64,000 bases of DNA from Actinopolyspora saharensis (GCF_900100925.1 NZ_FNKO01000001.1:1178001-1242000), one strand, 5' to 3'; numbered from the stretch's first letter, positions 8,521 through 17,685 are shown. Program-made: numbers and translations. The notes: generated by a model from the letters alone, not told the origin.

Positions 8521-8588
8521 CATCTTGTTCGGCGGTGGGCCGGTACGGGGCTCACCGTGCTTTCCGATTTCGGTGGAGGTGTTGTTCC

Positions 8589-9569
8589 ATGCGTGGACGT
8601 CCGGCTCGAACGCTGGGAGTGCTCGGAGCCGTGCTGATGTCGATGAGTTGGGCGGTTCCGGCCGCCAGCGCCGCCGACTATCCGATGCCGGGGCGTGTGA
8701 CGGGAGATCTGGCCGCGCACGATCCCTCCATGGTGAGCAGGGGATCCGACTACCTGCTCACCTCCACGCACGGGGGGATCGAGACGCGCACCTCGACCGA
8801 CCGAGTCCACTTCGAACGGAACGGTTCCGCCTTCGACACCGTTCCCGACTGGGTGTACGACTACAATTCCTCCGGGGACGTCTGGGCGCCGGACGTCTCC
8901 CACCACGGGGGCAGATACTGGATGTACTACTCGGCGTCCTCGTTCGGTTCGAACCACTCCGCGATCGGGCTGGCCACCAGCCCCTCCGGTGATCCGGGCA
9001 CCTGGCAGGACCAGGGGATCGTGTACTCCACCGACAGCGGGGACGACCACAACGCCATCGATCCCAATCTGCTGGTCGACGAGTCGGGACGGTGGTGGCT
9101 GTCGTTCGGCTCCTTCTGGAGCGGGATCCGCATGATCAGGCTGGACCCCGACACCGGTAAGCTCCGCGATTCGGACGACACGCTGCACCACCTGGCCAAC
9201 GGACCCGCCGGATCGCACGCCGTCGAGGCCCCGGAGATCGTCCGGCACGGCGACTACTACTACCTGTTCGTCTCCTTCGGCCAGTGCTGCGAGGGGACCG
9301 ACAGCACGTACCGGGTGATGGTGGGGCGGGCCACCAGCCCGACGGGTCCGTACACGGACCGCTCGGGTACGCCGATGCTGAACAGCGGTGGTACCGAGAT
9401 CCTGGGCAGTCACGACAACGTGATCGGTCCGGGCGGGCAGAGCGTGCTCGAGGACGGTTCCGACGACCTGCTCGTCTACCACTACTACGACGCCAACCAG
9501 CAGGGAGCCACCAGGCTGGGCATCAACGCTCTGGAGTGGGACGCGCAGGGCTGGCCCAGCGTGGTGTGA
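8589..9569 (+). CDS. Secreted GH43 endo-arabinanase-like glycosidase
   Basis: A 326-residue five-bladed beta-propeller glycosidase of family GH43, most like arabinan endo-1,5-alpha-L-arabinosidases. It has a Sec signal peptide: positive MRGRPAR, a hydrophobic core and cleavage near PAASA-ADY, around residue 28. Catalytic-type motifs are HDPS with Asp45 as the general base, WAPDV, AIDPNL and the acid-bearing EAPEIV. The ATG at 8589 gives an intact signal peptide. It would degrade arabinan side chains of pectin outside the cell. No sugar transporter or LacI gene is adjacent, although operator-like sequences lie upstream. Confidence 0.9.
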   Translation: MRGRPARTLGVLGAVLMSMSWAVPAASAADYPMPGRVTGDLAAHDPSMVSRGSDYLLTSTHGGIETRTSTDRVHFERNGSAFDTVPDWVYDYNSSGDVWAPDVSHHGGRYWMYYSASSFGSNHSAIGLATSPSGDPGTWQDQGIVYSTDSGDDHNAIDPNLLVDESGRWWLSFGSFWSGIRMIRLDPDTGKLRDSDDTLHHLANGPAGSHAVEAPEIVRHGDYYYLFVSFGQCCEGTDSTYRVMVGRATSPTGPYTDRSGTPMLNSGGTEILGSHDNVIGPGGQSVLEDGSDDLLVYHYYDANQQGATRLGINALEWDAQGWPSVV

Positions 9570-9590
9570 CGCACTCGCTCTCCGGGGCGT

Positions 9591-9624
9591 CTCCGGGCCG
9601 TTGTCCGCGGGCAACGGCCCGGAG
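9591..9624. terminator. Bidirectional terminator between GH43 and BCCT genes
   Basis: CTCCGGGCCGTTG (9591-9603) pairs perfectly with CAACGGCCCGGAG (9612-9624) across an 8-base loop. It lies between two convergent genes. Confidence 0.75.
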
Positions 9625-9652
9625 CGTCGTCCGGGAGCGGGGACGGCGCGGA

Positions 9653-11314
9653 TCATCGGTCCGAGGGCTTCTGCCTCCCGGTGCTCGACTCTCCCCGCTC
9701 GTCCTCCTGGGCGCGCTGGCGGACCGAGTGCCGGACCGTGGCCTCCCGCAGTCCCACCAGCGGGCTGGGTTCCTCGGGGCGGGCCACCATGGGCCGTTCA
9801 TCGCTGAGCCCCTTGCTCAGCCCGATGCACATCAGCAGCAGCACGACGCAGAACGGCAGCCCCGCCACGATCGAGGCGGTCTGCAACGCGCTCAACGCGT
9901 CCGTGCCACTGACCGCGCCGGCCGCGAGCAGCACCGCGGCGATCACGCCTTCCAGGACGGCCCAGAACAGCCGTTGCTGCCACCGCGGGTGGGGATCGCC
10001 ACCGTTGGTGAGTATGTCGACCACCAGCGAGCCGGAGTCCGAGGACGTGGCGAAGAACAGCACCACCACTATGATCGCCACCACTGAGGCGATCGTGGTG
10101 ATGATCCCGAGCACGGGAAGCTGCTCGAACAGCACGAACATCGCCGTGTCGGAGCTGGCCTCGGCGAGCGGGTTGGCCGGGTTGGCCCGGAGCCGCTGCA
10201 GCGCTGCGTCGCCGAAGACGGTCAGCCACACGATGGAGGCGCCGACGGGGGCGAACAGCGCTCCTCCGATGAACTGCCGGATGGTGCGGCCGTAGGAGAT
10301 CCGGGCGAGGAACATGCCGACGAACGGGGACCAGGAGATCCACCAGCCCCAGTAGAACAGGGTCCAGCCGCTCTGCCACTCCCGCGCGGCCGGGTCGTTG
10401 GGGTAGGTCTCGAAGCTCGTCAGCGGCAGGTTCTGCAGGTAGGTCCCGATGTTCGTGGCCAGCGCGTTGACGATGTCCCGCGAGGACGCGGCCACGAAGA
10501 CGAACACCATCAGGGCGAAGGCGAGCCAGAGGTTGATCAGGGACAGGTTGCGGATCCCCTTGTCGATGCCCAGCAGAACCGATACCACGGCGATCGCCGT
10601 GATGGCCAGGATCAGGATCACCTGCAACCCGGCCGTGTTGTCGATCCCGAACAGGGTCTGCAGGCCCGCCCCGACCTGCTGGCCGCCGATGCCCAGCGAG
10701 GTGCCCAGCCCGAACAGGGTGCCGAACACCGCGAGGATGTCGACCGCGTGGCCGATCCAGCCGTAGATGCGGTTGCCGATCAACGGGTAGAACGCGGCGG
10801 CCGGACGCAGCGGCAGTCCCTTGCGGAACGCGAAGTATCCGAGCGAGAGCCCGAGCACGATGTAGATCGCCCACGGGTGAAGTCCCCAGTGGAAGAGCGT
10901 GAGATTCATCGCCTCGGGAACGGCTTCCGCGGTACCTCCCGGCCCGGTGGGGGGTTCGAGGTAGTGCGAAATCGGTTCGCTCACTGCGAAGAAGACCAGG
11001 CCGATGCCCATTCCGGCGGTGAACAGCATGGCGAACCAGGCCAGCTTGCCGTACTCGGGTCTCGAGTCGGGCGGCCCCATGCGGAGTACGCCGAAGCGAC
11101 TCAGCATGATCACCACGACGAAGATGAGGAAGAAGGTGGCCGACAGGATGTAGAACCAGCCGAAGTTCGTGGTGATGAAGCTGTTGACGGCCCCGGCCAC
11201 CGTCGCGACATTGGACGGAGCCAGCACCCCCCACAGAACGAAGGCCACCGCTATGATCCCCGAGATGACGAACACCGGGGGATTTGTGTGCGTCCTGATG
11301 TAGTCTCGAATCAC
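9653..11314 (-). CDS. BCCT-family betaine/choline/carnitine transporter
   Basis: A 553-residue membrane protein of the BCCT family, normally with 12 transmembrane helices, importing compatible solutes such as glycine betaine with Na+ or H+. The glycine-rich stretch GMGIGLVFFAVSEP (from residue 101) and FHWGLHPWAIY, GWWISWSPFVGMFLARISYG are family signatures. The short hydrophilic C-terminus is rich in charged residues, where some members sense osmotic stress. Start: ATG 11314, matching the conserved NPPVFVISG beginning. It stands alone between convergent and divergent neighbours. Its presence fits a salt-exposed organism but does not prove one. Confidence 0.93.
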   Translation of the reverse strand: MIRDYIRTHTNPPVFVISGIIAVAFVLWGVLAPSNVATVAGAVNSFITTNFGWFYILSATFFLIFVVVIMLSRFGVLRMGPPDSRPEYGKLAWFAMLFTAGMGIGLVFFAVSEPISHYLEPPTGPGGTAEAVPEAMNLTLFHWGLHPWAIYIVLGLSLGYFAFRKGLPLRPAAAFYPLIGNRIYGWIGHAVDILAVFGTLFGLGTSLGIGGQQVGAGLQTLFGIDNTAGLQVILILAITAIAVVSVLLGIDKGIRNLSLINLWLAFALMVFVFVAASSRDIVNALATNIGTYLQNLPLTSFETYPNDPAAREWQSGWTLFYWGWWISWSPFVGMFLARISYGRTIRQFIGGALFAPVGASIVWLTVFGDAALQRLRANPANPLAEASSDTAMFVLFEQLPVLGIITTIASVVAIIVVVLFFATSSDSGSLVVDILTNGGDPHPRWQQRLFWAVLEGVIAAVLLAAGAVSGTDALSALQTASIVAGLPFCVVLLLMCIGLSKGLSDERPMVARPEEPSPLVGLREATVRHSVRQRAQEDERGESSTGRQKPSDR

Positions 11315-11599
11315 TGTGGATCACCATCCCCGAGCGTCGCGGGGCACGCTTGTGGCGAAGAATCCGAGGGTGCTCGGCATCCGGAGCACCATCTTCCTGC
11401 ATCGCGCCGTTCTACGCAGGACAGCGGGCAGCGCGCGGGCTGCTATGTCCCCCGACGGTGTGCTGTATCGATTGGGTCGCGGGTGGGACCTGTGGCGGGT
11501 TCCGGGGCGGTTGCCCGCGTCGCCCCCGGTGGTCTCCGCCCGCGTCGTGAGCGGCGGTTAGCGTGCGGGGGGAGTCGCGATCGGCGAGGAGGGTGCGAC

Positions 11600-12061
11600 A
11601 TGGTGGAACCGACCGCGAGCGCGCGGACCGAACTGGCGGTCTCGGCCGAGGAGGCCTACCGAGCAGTAACCGATCTCGACACGCTCGCCGCCGTCTCGGA
11701 GGAGCTGGAAAGCTGCGTCTGGCTGGACGAGAGTCCGGTGGTCCCCGGGGTCAGGTTCCGAGGCCACAACCGGAACGGCGCCCGGTCGTGGTCGACGGTG
11801 GCCACAGTGCGTTCGGCGGAGCGGGGAAAGTGCTTCGCCTTCGACGTCGACGACGGTGAGGTGCCCGTCTCGCACTGGCAGTACGAGATACACCCCACCG
11901 ATTCCGGCTGTGTCGTGATCGAGAGCACCTGGGACCGGCGTCCGCAGTGGTACACCTCGGTCAGCGCGGAAACCACGGGGGAGAGCGACCGCGACGCGGC
12001 GAATCAGCGCAACATCGAGCGGACGCTGCGGTCGCTGCGCGAGCTCGTCGAACAGGGGTGA
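11600..12061 (+). CDS. SRPBCC-fold (START/polyketide cyclase-like) protein
   Basis: A 153-residue SRPBCC-type protein. The N-terminal strand and helix (SARTELAVSAEEAYRAVTDL) are followed by GVRFRGHNRNGARSWSTVA, SHWQYEIHPTDSG and a long C-terminal helix (NQRNIERTLRSLRELVEQG). Such proteins bind hydrophobic ligands in a helix-grip pocket. No ligand can be inferred here. ATG 11600 is preceded by AGGAGGG. A TAGCGT hexamer at 11559-11564 is a likely -10 box. The gene diverges from the BCCT transporter across 285 bases. Confidence 0.75.
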   Translation: MVEPTASARTELAVSAEEAYRAVTDLDTLAAVSEELESCVWLDESPVVPGVRFRGHNRNGARSWSTVATVRSAERGKCFAFDVDDGEVPVSHWQYEIHPTDSGCVVIESTWDRRPQWYTSVSAETTGESDRDAANQRNIERTLRSLRELVEQG

Positions 12062-12162
12062 GCGGCGCGTGGGTCGTCGGCCCGCCGGAGGTGGAACTCG
12101 GCGGGCGGTGACTCCCGTGCAGGCTGTTCCACCACGGGTGCGTGGAAAGATTCCCTCTTTCG

Positions 12163-12260
12163 GCGGAATCCCGGGAAGTACCGCTTCGCTCTCCTCGTCG
12201 GTTCGTCGAACCGAAGGCGAGGGGAAAGCGGGGAAGAACGGATTCCCGGTCGGATTCCGC
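12163..12260. other. Long nested stem-loop before the conservon
   Basis: The outer stem pairs GCGGAATCC (12163-12171) with GGATTCCGC (12252-12260). Inside, CCGCTT/AAGCGG (12181-12186 and 12226-12231), CTCCTCG/CGAGGGG and the palindrome CGGTTCG-T-CGAACCG (12199-12213) form an almost continuous hairpin. It may terminate the SRPBCC gene or be a structured RNA. The rest of 12062-12506 holds no recognisable gene. Confidence 0.5.
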
Positions 12261-12506
12261 GCCGGGACACCTCCCCGTGCGGACCGTAGTAGGCGTGCGG
12301 AACCGTTCGTCGTCGGGCACCGCGCGGGCCTCCTCCGCGGAGTGCGTACGATCTTGCCCGCGACCACCTCGCCGAACCGAAGCCGTGCCGGGCGAGTCCA
12401 CCGTGGACCTCGGGTCGCGGGACGGGTGCGGACTCCGGACGGCGGTGTCGCCTTCGTGGTTGCCATGGCGCATGGTGCCTCCCGCACGTTCGTTCACGAG
12501 GGACGC

Positions 12507-13790
12507 ATGACAAAACAACACTCAATGAATTCGAGTCTCCGTTCCGGTCCCGCTCTGGTGATCCGTTCGGCCGGAATGGCGGGTTTGACCGCTCTGGCGG
12601 TCGTCGGAGCGGCCACCGTGGTGCGGCAGCGGAACCGGATCGCCGAGCTGACCAAACAGCTCGGTGAGTACGAGGCCGAACTCGAACATCTGCGCACCAA
12701 GCGTTTACCAGCACTCGCCGAATCCCTGAGCGGGGGGACGCACACCGAGGTTCCCGGCCCGCTCGGCGACGAGAGCGAACACGGCGCCGCCGAATCGGTG
12801 GAATCGCTGGTGGACGGTATCGAGGAGGTCGTGCGGCTCACGCGTGAGCACGTCGAGCAGGCTTCGCGCCGGACGCTGACCGGGGTGCTGGACACGGTGC
12901 GCGGGCTGGCCGCCGAGCAGCACATGGCGATCTCGGAGATGCAGCACCGGCACGACGACGCGAACGTGCTCGCCGACCTCTACACGATCGACCACGCAGG
13001 CTCCCAGCTCAGCAGGAGGCTGCGCGGGTTCGCCGTGCTGTTCGGTGCGTGGATCGGGCAGCAGCGCTCGGCCACCCCGATCCAGGAGATCCTGCGCGGG
13101 GCGCAGTCGCAGATCAGGGACTACCAGCGGATCACGGTGAACCCGCACTACCCGGAGGCGGCGGCAGGCTCCGCGGAGGAGCTCGGGGTGATCACCCGTG
13201 TGGTGGAGCCCCTGGTGCTGGTGATCGCCGAACTGCTGGACAACGCCGCCCGGTACTCGCCGCCCTACGCCCAGGTGGCCGTGGGCGTGCAGCCCGCGCA
13301 CAACGGCGTGGCCATCACCATCGACGACGCCGGTGTCGGCATGCCGCTCGAGGAGCAGCGCCGCGCCGAGCGGCTGCTGTCCAACGAGCACGTCGCGCTG
13401 GACGAGATCGGAGATCCTCCCCGCGTCGGCTTCGCCGTGGTCGGTTTGCTGGCCGCGCGCTACGGGTTGCGGGTTTCGGTGGACGCGCCCCCGAGGTTCG
13501 GGGGAGTCCGCGCGGTCGTGTTCGTGCCCAACGAGTCGTTGACCCACGTCGAGCGGGAGCAGCGGACCGAGGAGCCCGCCGCCGCCCCCGGCGAGGTCGA
13601 GGAGAGCACGACCTCGAGCGGACTGCCGAAGCGCAGTCGGCGGAACCGCGAAACCACGGCCAAGCAGGCGCCCGCGGCCGCTCCGGAGAGCTCCGACAGC
13701 GCGACGGGACTGGCCGCCTGGCAGCAGGCCACCCAGGCCACCGGCGCCGCGGCCGTGGACGAGAACGAGGGGGAGGACAGCCACGCATGA
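12507..13790 (+). CDS. cvnA: Conservon sensor-kinase-like protein CvnA
   Basis: A 427-residue membrane-linked protein with a histidine-kinase-type ATPase domain. A hydrophobic segment lies at about residues 23-40 (AGMAGLTALAVVGAATVV), then a coiled coil. The ATP-binding motifs ELLDNAARYSPP and DDAGVGMPLEEQ follow. The tail is acidic and Ala-rich and looks disordered. It heads a cvnABCDE conservon, an actinobacterial operon type proposed to act like a G-protein-coupled system at the membrane. The next gene starts in its stop codon (ATGA). ATG 12507 follows GAGGGA. No clear phosphoacceptor H-box is seen, as in other CvnA proteins. Confidence 0.88.
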   Translation: MTKQHSMNSSLRSGPALVIRSAGMAGLTALAVVGAATVVRQRNRIAELTKQLGEYEAELEHLRTKRLPALAESLSGGTHTEVPGPLGDESEHGAAESVESLVDGIEEVVRLTREHVEQASRRTLTGVLDTVRGLAAEQHMAISEMQHRHDDANVLADLYTIDHAGSQLSRRLRGFAVLFGAWIGQQRSATPIQEILRGAQSQIRDYQRITVNPHYPEAAAGSAEELGVITRVVEPLVLVIAELLDNAARYSPPYAQVAVGVQPAHNGVAITIDDAGVGMPLEEQRRAERLLSNEHVALDEIGDPPRVGFAVVGLLAARYGLRVSVDAPPRFGGVRAVVFVPNESLTHVEREQRTEEPAAAPGEVEESTTSSGLPKRSRRNRETTAKQAPAAAPESSDSATGLAAWQQATQATGAAAVDENEGEDSHA

Positions 13791-14212
13791 ACACGAACAC
13801 CGTTCGACGGCCCGAGCTGCGCTGGATGCTCGACGACGTGCTGCTGCCCGAGGTGCGCAGCGCCGTGGTGCTGGCCAGGGACGGACTGGTCATCACGGCC
13901 ACCGGCGACATCGACGAGTCCGATGCGGACCGGTTCGCGGCCTGCCTGGCCTCGTTGCGGGGCGCTTCGGCGGCTTCGGCCGAGTTCTGCTCCGAGAGAT
14001 CGGCCGAGGAGCCGACCTGGAATCAGACCCTGATCGAGCTCAACACCGGCTACATCTTCCTCATCGCGGCCGGTGCCCACGCCTACATGGGGGTTTCCAC
14101 GACGAAGAAGGTCGACATGGGGCCTGCCACGCAGCGTTTTCACGCCGTGGTGCAGAAACTGGGGGCCGAACTGGGCACGTTGCCGCGTTCCGGGGACAGT
14201 GACCGATCATGA
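13787..14212 (+). CDS. cvnB: Conservon roadblock/LC7 protein CvnB
   Basis: A 141-residue roadblock/LC7 (profilin-like) protein. The fold is shown by RSAVVLARDGLVITATGD near the N-terminus and GYIFLIAAGAHAYMGVSTT in the second half. Bacterial members such as MglB regulate small GTPases, and CvnB is thought to work with CvnD. It overlaps cvnA by four bases at its start and cvnC by four bases at its end, so the genes are translationally coupled. Confidence 0.9.
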   Translation: MNTNTVRRPELRWMLDDVLLPEVRSAVVLARDGLVITATGDIDESDADRFAACLASLRGASAASAEFCSERSAEEPTWNQTLIELNTGYIFLIAAGAHAYMGVSTTKKVDMGPATQRFHAVVQKLGAELGTLPRSGDSDRS

Positions 14213-14571
14213 GCCCACCCCGGCGACGGGACCGGGAAGCCTTGGTGCGGCCCTACTTGATCACCGGAGGACGAGCCCATCCGAGCGGGCGGGATCTCGA
14301 TCTCACCGCACTGGTGCGTGCGGAACGGGACATCGACCACGCGGAACTGGGCCCGGAGCACGGGCGCGTCGTCCAGCTGTGCTCCGGAGGGGCGCTGTCG
14401 ATAGCCGAGATCGCGGCTCACCTCGAACTTCCGGCCAGCGTGACCAGAGTGATCGTGTCCGATCTGGTCGAACGGGGTTGTTTGTCCACAATGTCCACCG
14501 AGTGGGATCGGCACGGCCCCGATCGGGAAATACTGCAGGAGGTGCTTGATGGGCTCAGAGCCCTCCGGTGA
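14209..14571 (+). CDS. cvnC: Conservon DUF742 protein CvnC
   Basis: A 120-residue DUF742 protein. It has the family start RPYLITGGRAHPSGRDLDL and a winged-helix-like segment, LCSGGALSIAEIAAHLELP, then VTRVIVSDLVERG. Its biochemical role is unproven; it is always found between the roadblock protein and the GTPase in conservons. It begins in an ATGA overlap with cvnB. Its last 23 bases overlap cvnD and contain that gene's ribosome-binding site. Confidence 0.9.
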   Translation: MSPPRRRDREALVRPYLITGGRAHPSGRDLDLTALVRAERDIDHAELGPEHGRVVQLCSGGALSIAEIAAHLELPASVTRVIVSDLVERGCLSTMSTEWDRHGPDREILQEVLDGLRALR

Positions 14572-15154
14572 GGTGTACCTGCCCGACAGCGTCAGCACCG
14601 CCGTCAAGGTTCTGGTGCTCGGGCCTTTCGCGGTGGGGAAGAGCACCTTCGTCGGTACGTTGTCGGAAATTCCTCCGCTGCACACGGAGGAGACCATGAC
14701 GCGAACCGGCGCGGTGGCCGACGACCCGCGCGGGAACACGGAGAAGACGACCACGACGGTGGCCCTGGACTTCGGCCGGCGCACCCTCAGCGACCGGGTC
14801 GTGCTCTACATGTTCGGCACACCGGGCCAGCGCCGTTTCCTCTCGCTGTGGGAGGACCTCGCGCACGGTGCGCTGGGGGCGCTCGTGCTGGCCGACGTCG
14901 CCCGGATCGAGGAGTCGTTCGACGTCATGAGCGTGCTCGAGGACCGCGGGCTGCCCTACGCCGTCGCGATCAACGATTTCAGCAACGTCGAGATGCCGCC
15001 GCACGAGGAGCTGCGCGAGGCTTTCGACCTCCTGCCGGGAGTGCCGCTGGTGCGCTGTGACGCTCGCGACCGGCAGTCCACGGCACAAGCGATGATCTCG
15101 CTGGTGGAGTACCTGCTCACCCCGTCCCTCGGACAGTCCCAGGAGTCCGCATGA
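14549..15154 (+). CDS. cvnD: Conservon Ras-like GTPase CvnD
   Basis: A 201-residue small GTPase-like protein. The P-loop GPFAVGKST is at residues 25-33, and FGTPGQRRF replaces the switch II DxxG. The base-recognition NKxD motif is changed to NDFS, as is usual in this family. ATG 14549 is preceded by AGGAGG inside cvnC. A TTG three bases earlier is possible. It should be membrane-associated through the CvnA/B complex. The P450 gene behind it starts in its stop codon. Confidence 0.9.
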   Translation: MGSEPSGEVYLPDSVSTAVKVLVLGPFAVGKSTFVGTLSEIPPLHTEETMTRTGAVADDPRGNTEKTTTTVALDFGRRTLSDRVVLYMFGTPGQRRFLSLWEDLAHGALGALVLADVARIEESFDVMSVLEDRGLPYAVAINDFSNVEMPPHEELREAFDLLPGVPLVRCDARDRQSTAQAMISLVEYLLTPSLGQSQESA

Positions 15155-16533
15155 CCGAAACCGAAGACCGCGCCGCCGCGGCCGGATGCCCCGCAGGCCA
15201 GGCCACCCCGCTCCACGACCGCGCCTTCGCGGACGACCCGGACGGGGTGTACGCGCGACTGCGCGAGCAGGGACCGCTGGCCACGGTCGAGTTGGCGCAC
15301 GGGGTGCCCGCCACCCTCGTGCTGGATCACGAGACCGCGCTGTCCGTGCTGCGCGACCCGGAGACCTTCCCCAAGGACTCCCGCCACTGGCAGCAGCACG
15401 CTCCGGCGGACAGCCCGGTGCTGCCCATGATGATGTACCGGGACAACGTGCTGTTCCAGGACGGTCCCGAGCACCACCGACTGCGCGGGGCCATCACGGA
15501 CAGCCTCGAAAGGGTCGATGCCTTCACGCTGCGTCGCTACGTCACCGAGAGCGCGGAGGAACTCATCCGCGGTTTCGCGCCGAGCGGCCGCGCCGACCTG
15601 CTCAACGACTACGCGCGGACGCTGCCGCTTCTGGTGCTGACCAGGCTCTTCGGCAGTCCGCCTGAGACCACCACGCGGATGGTCGCGGCCATCACGGCGT
15701 TGTGGGACGGTGTCGACATCGAGCAGGCCAACGCGGACCTGGGCAGCTGCATCTCCGAGGTCATCGCGCTGCGCCGGGATCACCCCGCCTCGGACGTGAC
15801 CACGCGGCTGCTCGAGCACGAGGCGGATCTCGGGCACGAGGAGATGATCCAGCAGCTCGTCGTGCTCATGGGGGCCGGGGCGGAGCCGATGCAGAACCTC
15901 ATCGCCAACGCCCTGCGGCTGTGGTTGTCGGACGACCGCTTCGCCGGGGACCTGTCGGGGGGACGACTGCCGGTCGAGGACGCCATCGAGGAGGTGCTGT
16001 GGAAACAGCCCCCGCTGGCCAACTACGCCATAACCTACCCGGTGCGGGAGGTCGAGTTGGCGGGGAGAGTCCTGCCGGCGCACCAGCCCGTGGTCATCGG
16101 TATCGCCGCGGCCAACACCGATCCCGCGCTGAACACCTCCCGGCGGGACGGGAACCGGGCGCACCTGGCCTGGAGCGCGGGCGCGCACACCTGCCCGGCG
16201 CGGGGGACGGCCCACTTGATCGCCTCTGTCGCGATCGAGACCATTTTGGATAGGTTGCCCGATATGGACCTGGCTGTGCCCGTGGAGCAGCTGCAGTGGA
16301 GGGCCGGACCGTTCCACCGCGCTCTGACCGCGCTTCCCGTGCACTTCCCGCCGGTCCCCGAACTCGACCGCGACGAGGCGGAGTCTGGAGGCGGCGACCA
16401 GTGGAGCACCCGTCCTGCCCGTACACGATGGACCCGACAGGTAGCGACGTCCACGCCGAGGCGGAGCACCTCCGCCGGAAGGGGCCTGCGACGCGGGTTG
16501 AGTTACCTGGGGGAGTGGTTGCGTGGTCGGTGA
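15151..16533 (+). CDS. cvnE: CYP157-like P450 lacking ExxR (CvnE)
   Basis: A 460-residue P450-fold protein. The heme-ligand region reads WSAGAHTCPARG with Cys348. The I-helix has GAGAEPMQNL in place of AGxxT. The K-helix has E281-V-L-W284 where P450s need ExxR. Loss of this arginine is known from the CYP157 family of conservons. The recognisable P450 ends near residue 410 (ALTALPVHFPPVPELD). The last 45 or so residues are Arg/Ser/Thr-rich and are read through the start of the next gene, with 133 bases of overlap. The true stop may have been lost. It is coupled to cvnD by ATGA. Function may be non-catalytic or unusual. Confidence 0.85.
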   Translation: MTETEDRAAAAGCPAGQATPLHDRAFADDPDGVYARLREQGPLATVELAHGVPATLVLDHETALSVLRDPETFPKDSRHWQQHAPADSPVLPMMMYRDNVLFQDGPEHHRLRGAITDSLERVDAFTLRRYVTESAEELIRGFAPSGRADLLNDYARTLPLLVLTRLFGSPPETTTRMVAAITALWDGVDIEQANADLGSCISEVIALRRDHPASDVTTRLLEHEADLGHEEMIQQLVVLMGAGAEPMQNLIANALRLWLSDDRFAGDLSGGRLPVEDAIEEVLWKQPPLANYAITYPVREVELAGRVLPAHQPVVIGIAAANTDPALNTSRRDGNRAHLAWSAGAHTCPARGTAHLIASVAIETILDRLPDMDLAVPVEQLQWRAGPFHRALTALPVHFPPVPELDRDEAESGGGDQWSTRPARTRWTRQVATSTPRRSTSAGRGLRRGLSYLGEWLRGR

Positions 16534-17633
16534 CCGGCCACCGGCGATTACGCGAGTTGCTCGCCGACAGCCGAGTCTCCAAGGACCCGCGGCAGCACTG
16601 GCCCAGCTGGATCAACGGCGACGTCCCGGAGGACTGGGCGCTGGCCAGCTGGGTCTCGGTGCGCAACATGTTCACCGCCTACGGTGAGCGGCACCGCAGG
16701 CTGCGTTCGCTGATCTCGGCCGCGTTCACCCCGCGTCGGGTGGCCGGCCTGTACCCCGACGTAGCCGAGATCACCGACGAACTGCTCGACGAGCTGGGGT
16801 CCACGCCGGAGGGAAGCAGCGTGGACCTGCGGGAGCGCTTCGCCTATCCGCTTCCCATATCCGTGATCTGCCGTCTCTTCGGAGTGCCCGCCGAGGCCCG
16901 CCCGAGGCTGCGGCGCATCGTCGACGGCGTTTTCGACACCTCCGCCACCGCGGAGCAGGTGCGGACCACCCAGCGGGAGCTGTACGAGCTGCTCGACGAG
17001 CTGGTGGCGCACAAGCGCGCGGATCCGGGGGACGACCTGACCAGCGTGCTGCTGAACGCCAGGGACGAGCAGGACGGCAAGCTGGACGAGCGGGAGCTGG
17101 TGGACACGCTGATCCTGCTCATCGGGGCCGGGCACGAGACCACGGTGAACCTGCTCGATCAGGCCGTGGCGGCCTTGCTCACCCACAGGGACCAGTTGGC
17201 GCTCGTGCGCGAGGGGACGTGCTCGTGGGGACAGGTGGTCACCGAGTCGCTGCGGTGGCAGGCTCCGCTGGCCAACGTGCCGCTGCGCTACGCCACGACC
17301 GACATCGAGCTCGAGGACGGGGTCGTCATCGGCGAGGGCGAGCCGATCCTGGCGGGCTACGCGGGCGCCTGCCGGGACCCGCAGCGCTACGAGCGCCCCG
17401 ATTCGTTCGACATCACCCGCACCGACAACGGTGATCACCTGGCGTTCGGGCACGGTGCGCACTACTGCCTCGGGGCTCCGCTGGCGCGTTTGGAGGCCGA
17501 GACGGCGCTGCCCGCGCTGTTCGAGCGCTTCCCGGACATGCGGCTGGCCGTTTCCGCCGAGGAGCTCGTCCCCGGAAGCGGATTCATCGCAAACGGGCAC
17601 AGCAGCCTGCCGGTGTTGCTGCGGGGCGGCTGA
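16401..17633 (+). CDS. CYP154-like cytochrome P450
   Basis: A 410-residue soluble bacterial P450 with all canonical motifs: AGHETT at residues 243-248 of the I-helix, E282SLR285 in the K-helix, and FGHGAHYCLG with heme ligand Cys356. GTG 16401 lies behind GGAGG and inside the preceding P450 gene. An ATG at 16428 is a second possible start; both keep the overlap. CYP157/CYP154 pairs after cvnD are typical of Streptomyces conservons, and CYP154 members oxidise macrolides, flavonoids or steroids in vitro. The natural substrate is unknown. Electrons would come from a ferredoxin not encoded here. Confidence 0.9.
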   Translation: MEHPSCPYTMDPTGSDVHAEAEHLRRKGPATRVELPGGVVAWSVTGHRRLRELLADSRVSKDPRQHWPSWINGDVPEDWALASWVSVRNMFTAYGERHRRLRSLISAAFTPRRVAGLYPDVAEITDELLDELGSTPEGSSVDLRERFAYPLPISVICRLFGVPAEARPRLRRIVDGVFDTSATAEQVRTTQRELYELLDELVAHKRADPGDDLTSVLLNARDEQDGKLDERELVDTLILLIGAGHETTVNLLDQAVAALLTHRDQLALVREGTCSWGQVVTESLRWQAPLANVPLRYATTDIELEDGVVIGEGEPILAGYAGACRDPQRYERPDSFDITRTDNGDHLAFGHGAHYCLGAPLARLEAETALPALFERFPDMRLAVSAEELVPGSGFIANGHSSLPVLLRGG

Positions 17634-17656
17634 GCCGGGGACGCGCGTGGCCGCAT

Positions 17657-17685
17657 CCCCGGCCGGTTCGCGAAGCCGGTCGGGG
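17657..17685 (+). terminator. Terminator at the end of the conservon
   Basis: CCCCGGCCGG (17657-17666) pairs with CCGGTCGGGG (17676-17685), with one G-U pair and a 9-base loop, 24 bases after the second P450. Confidence 0.65.
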
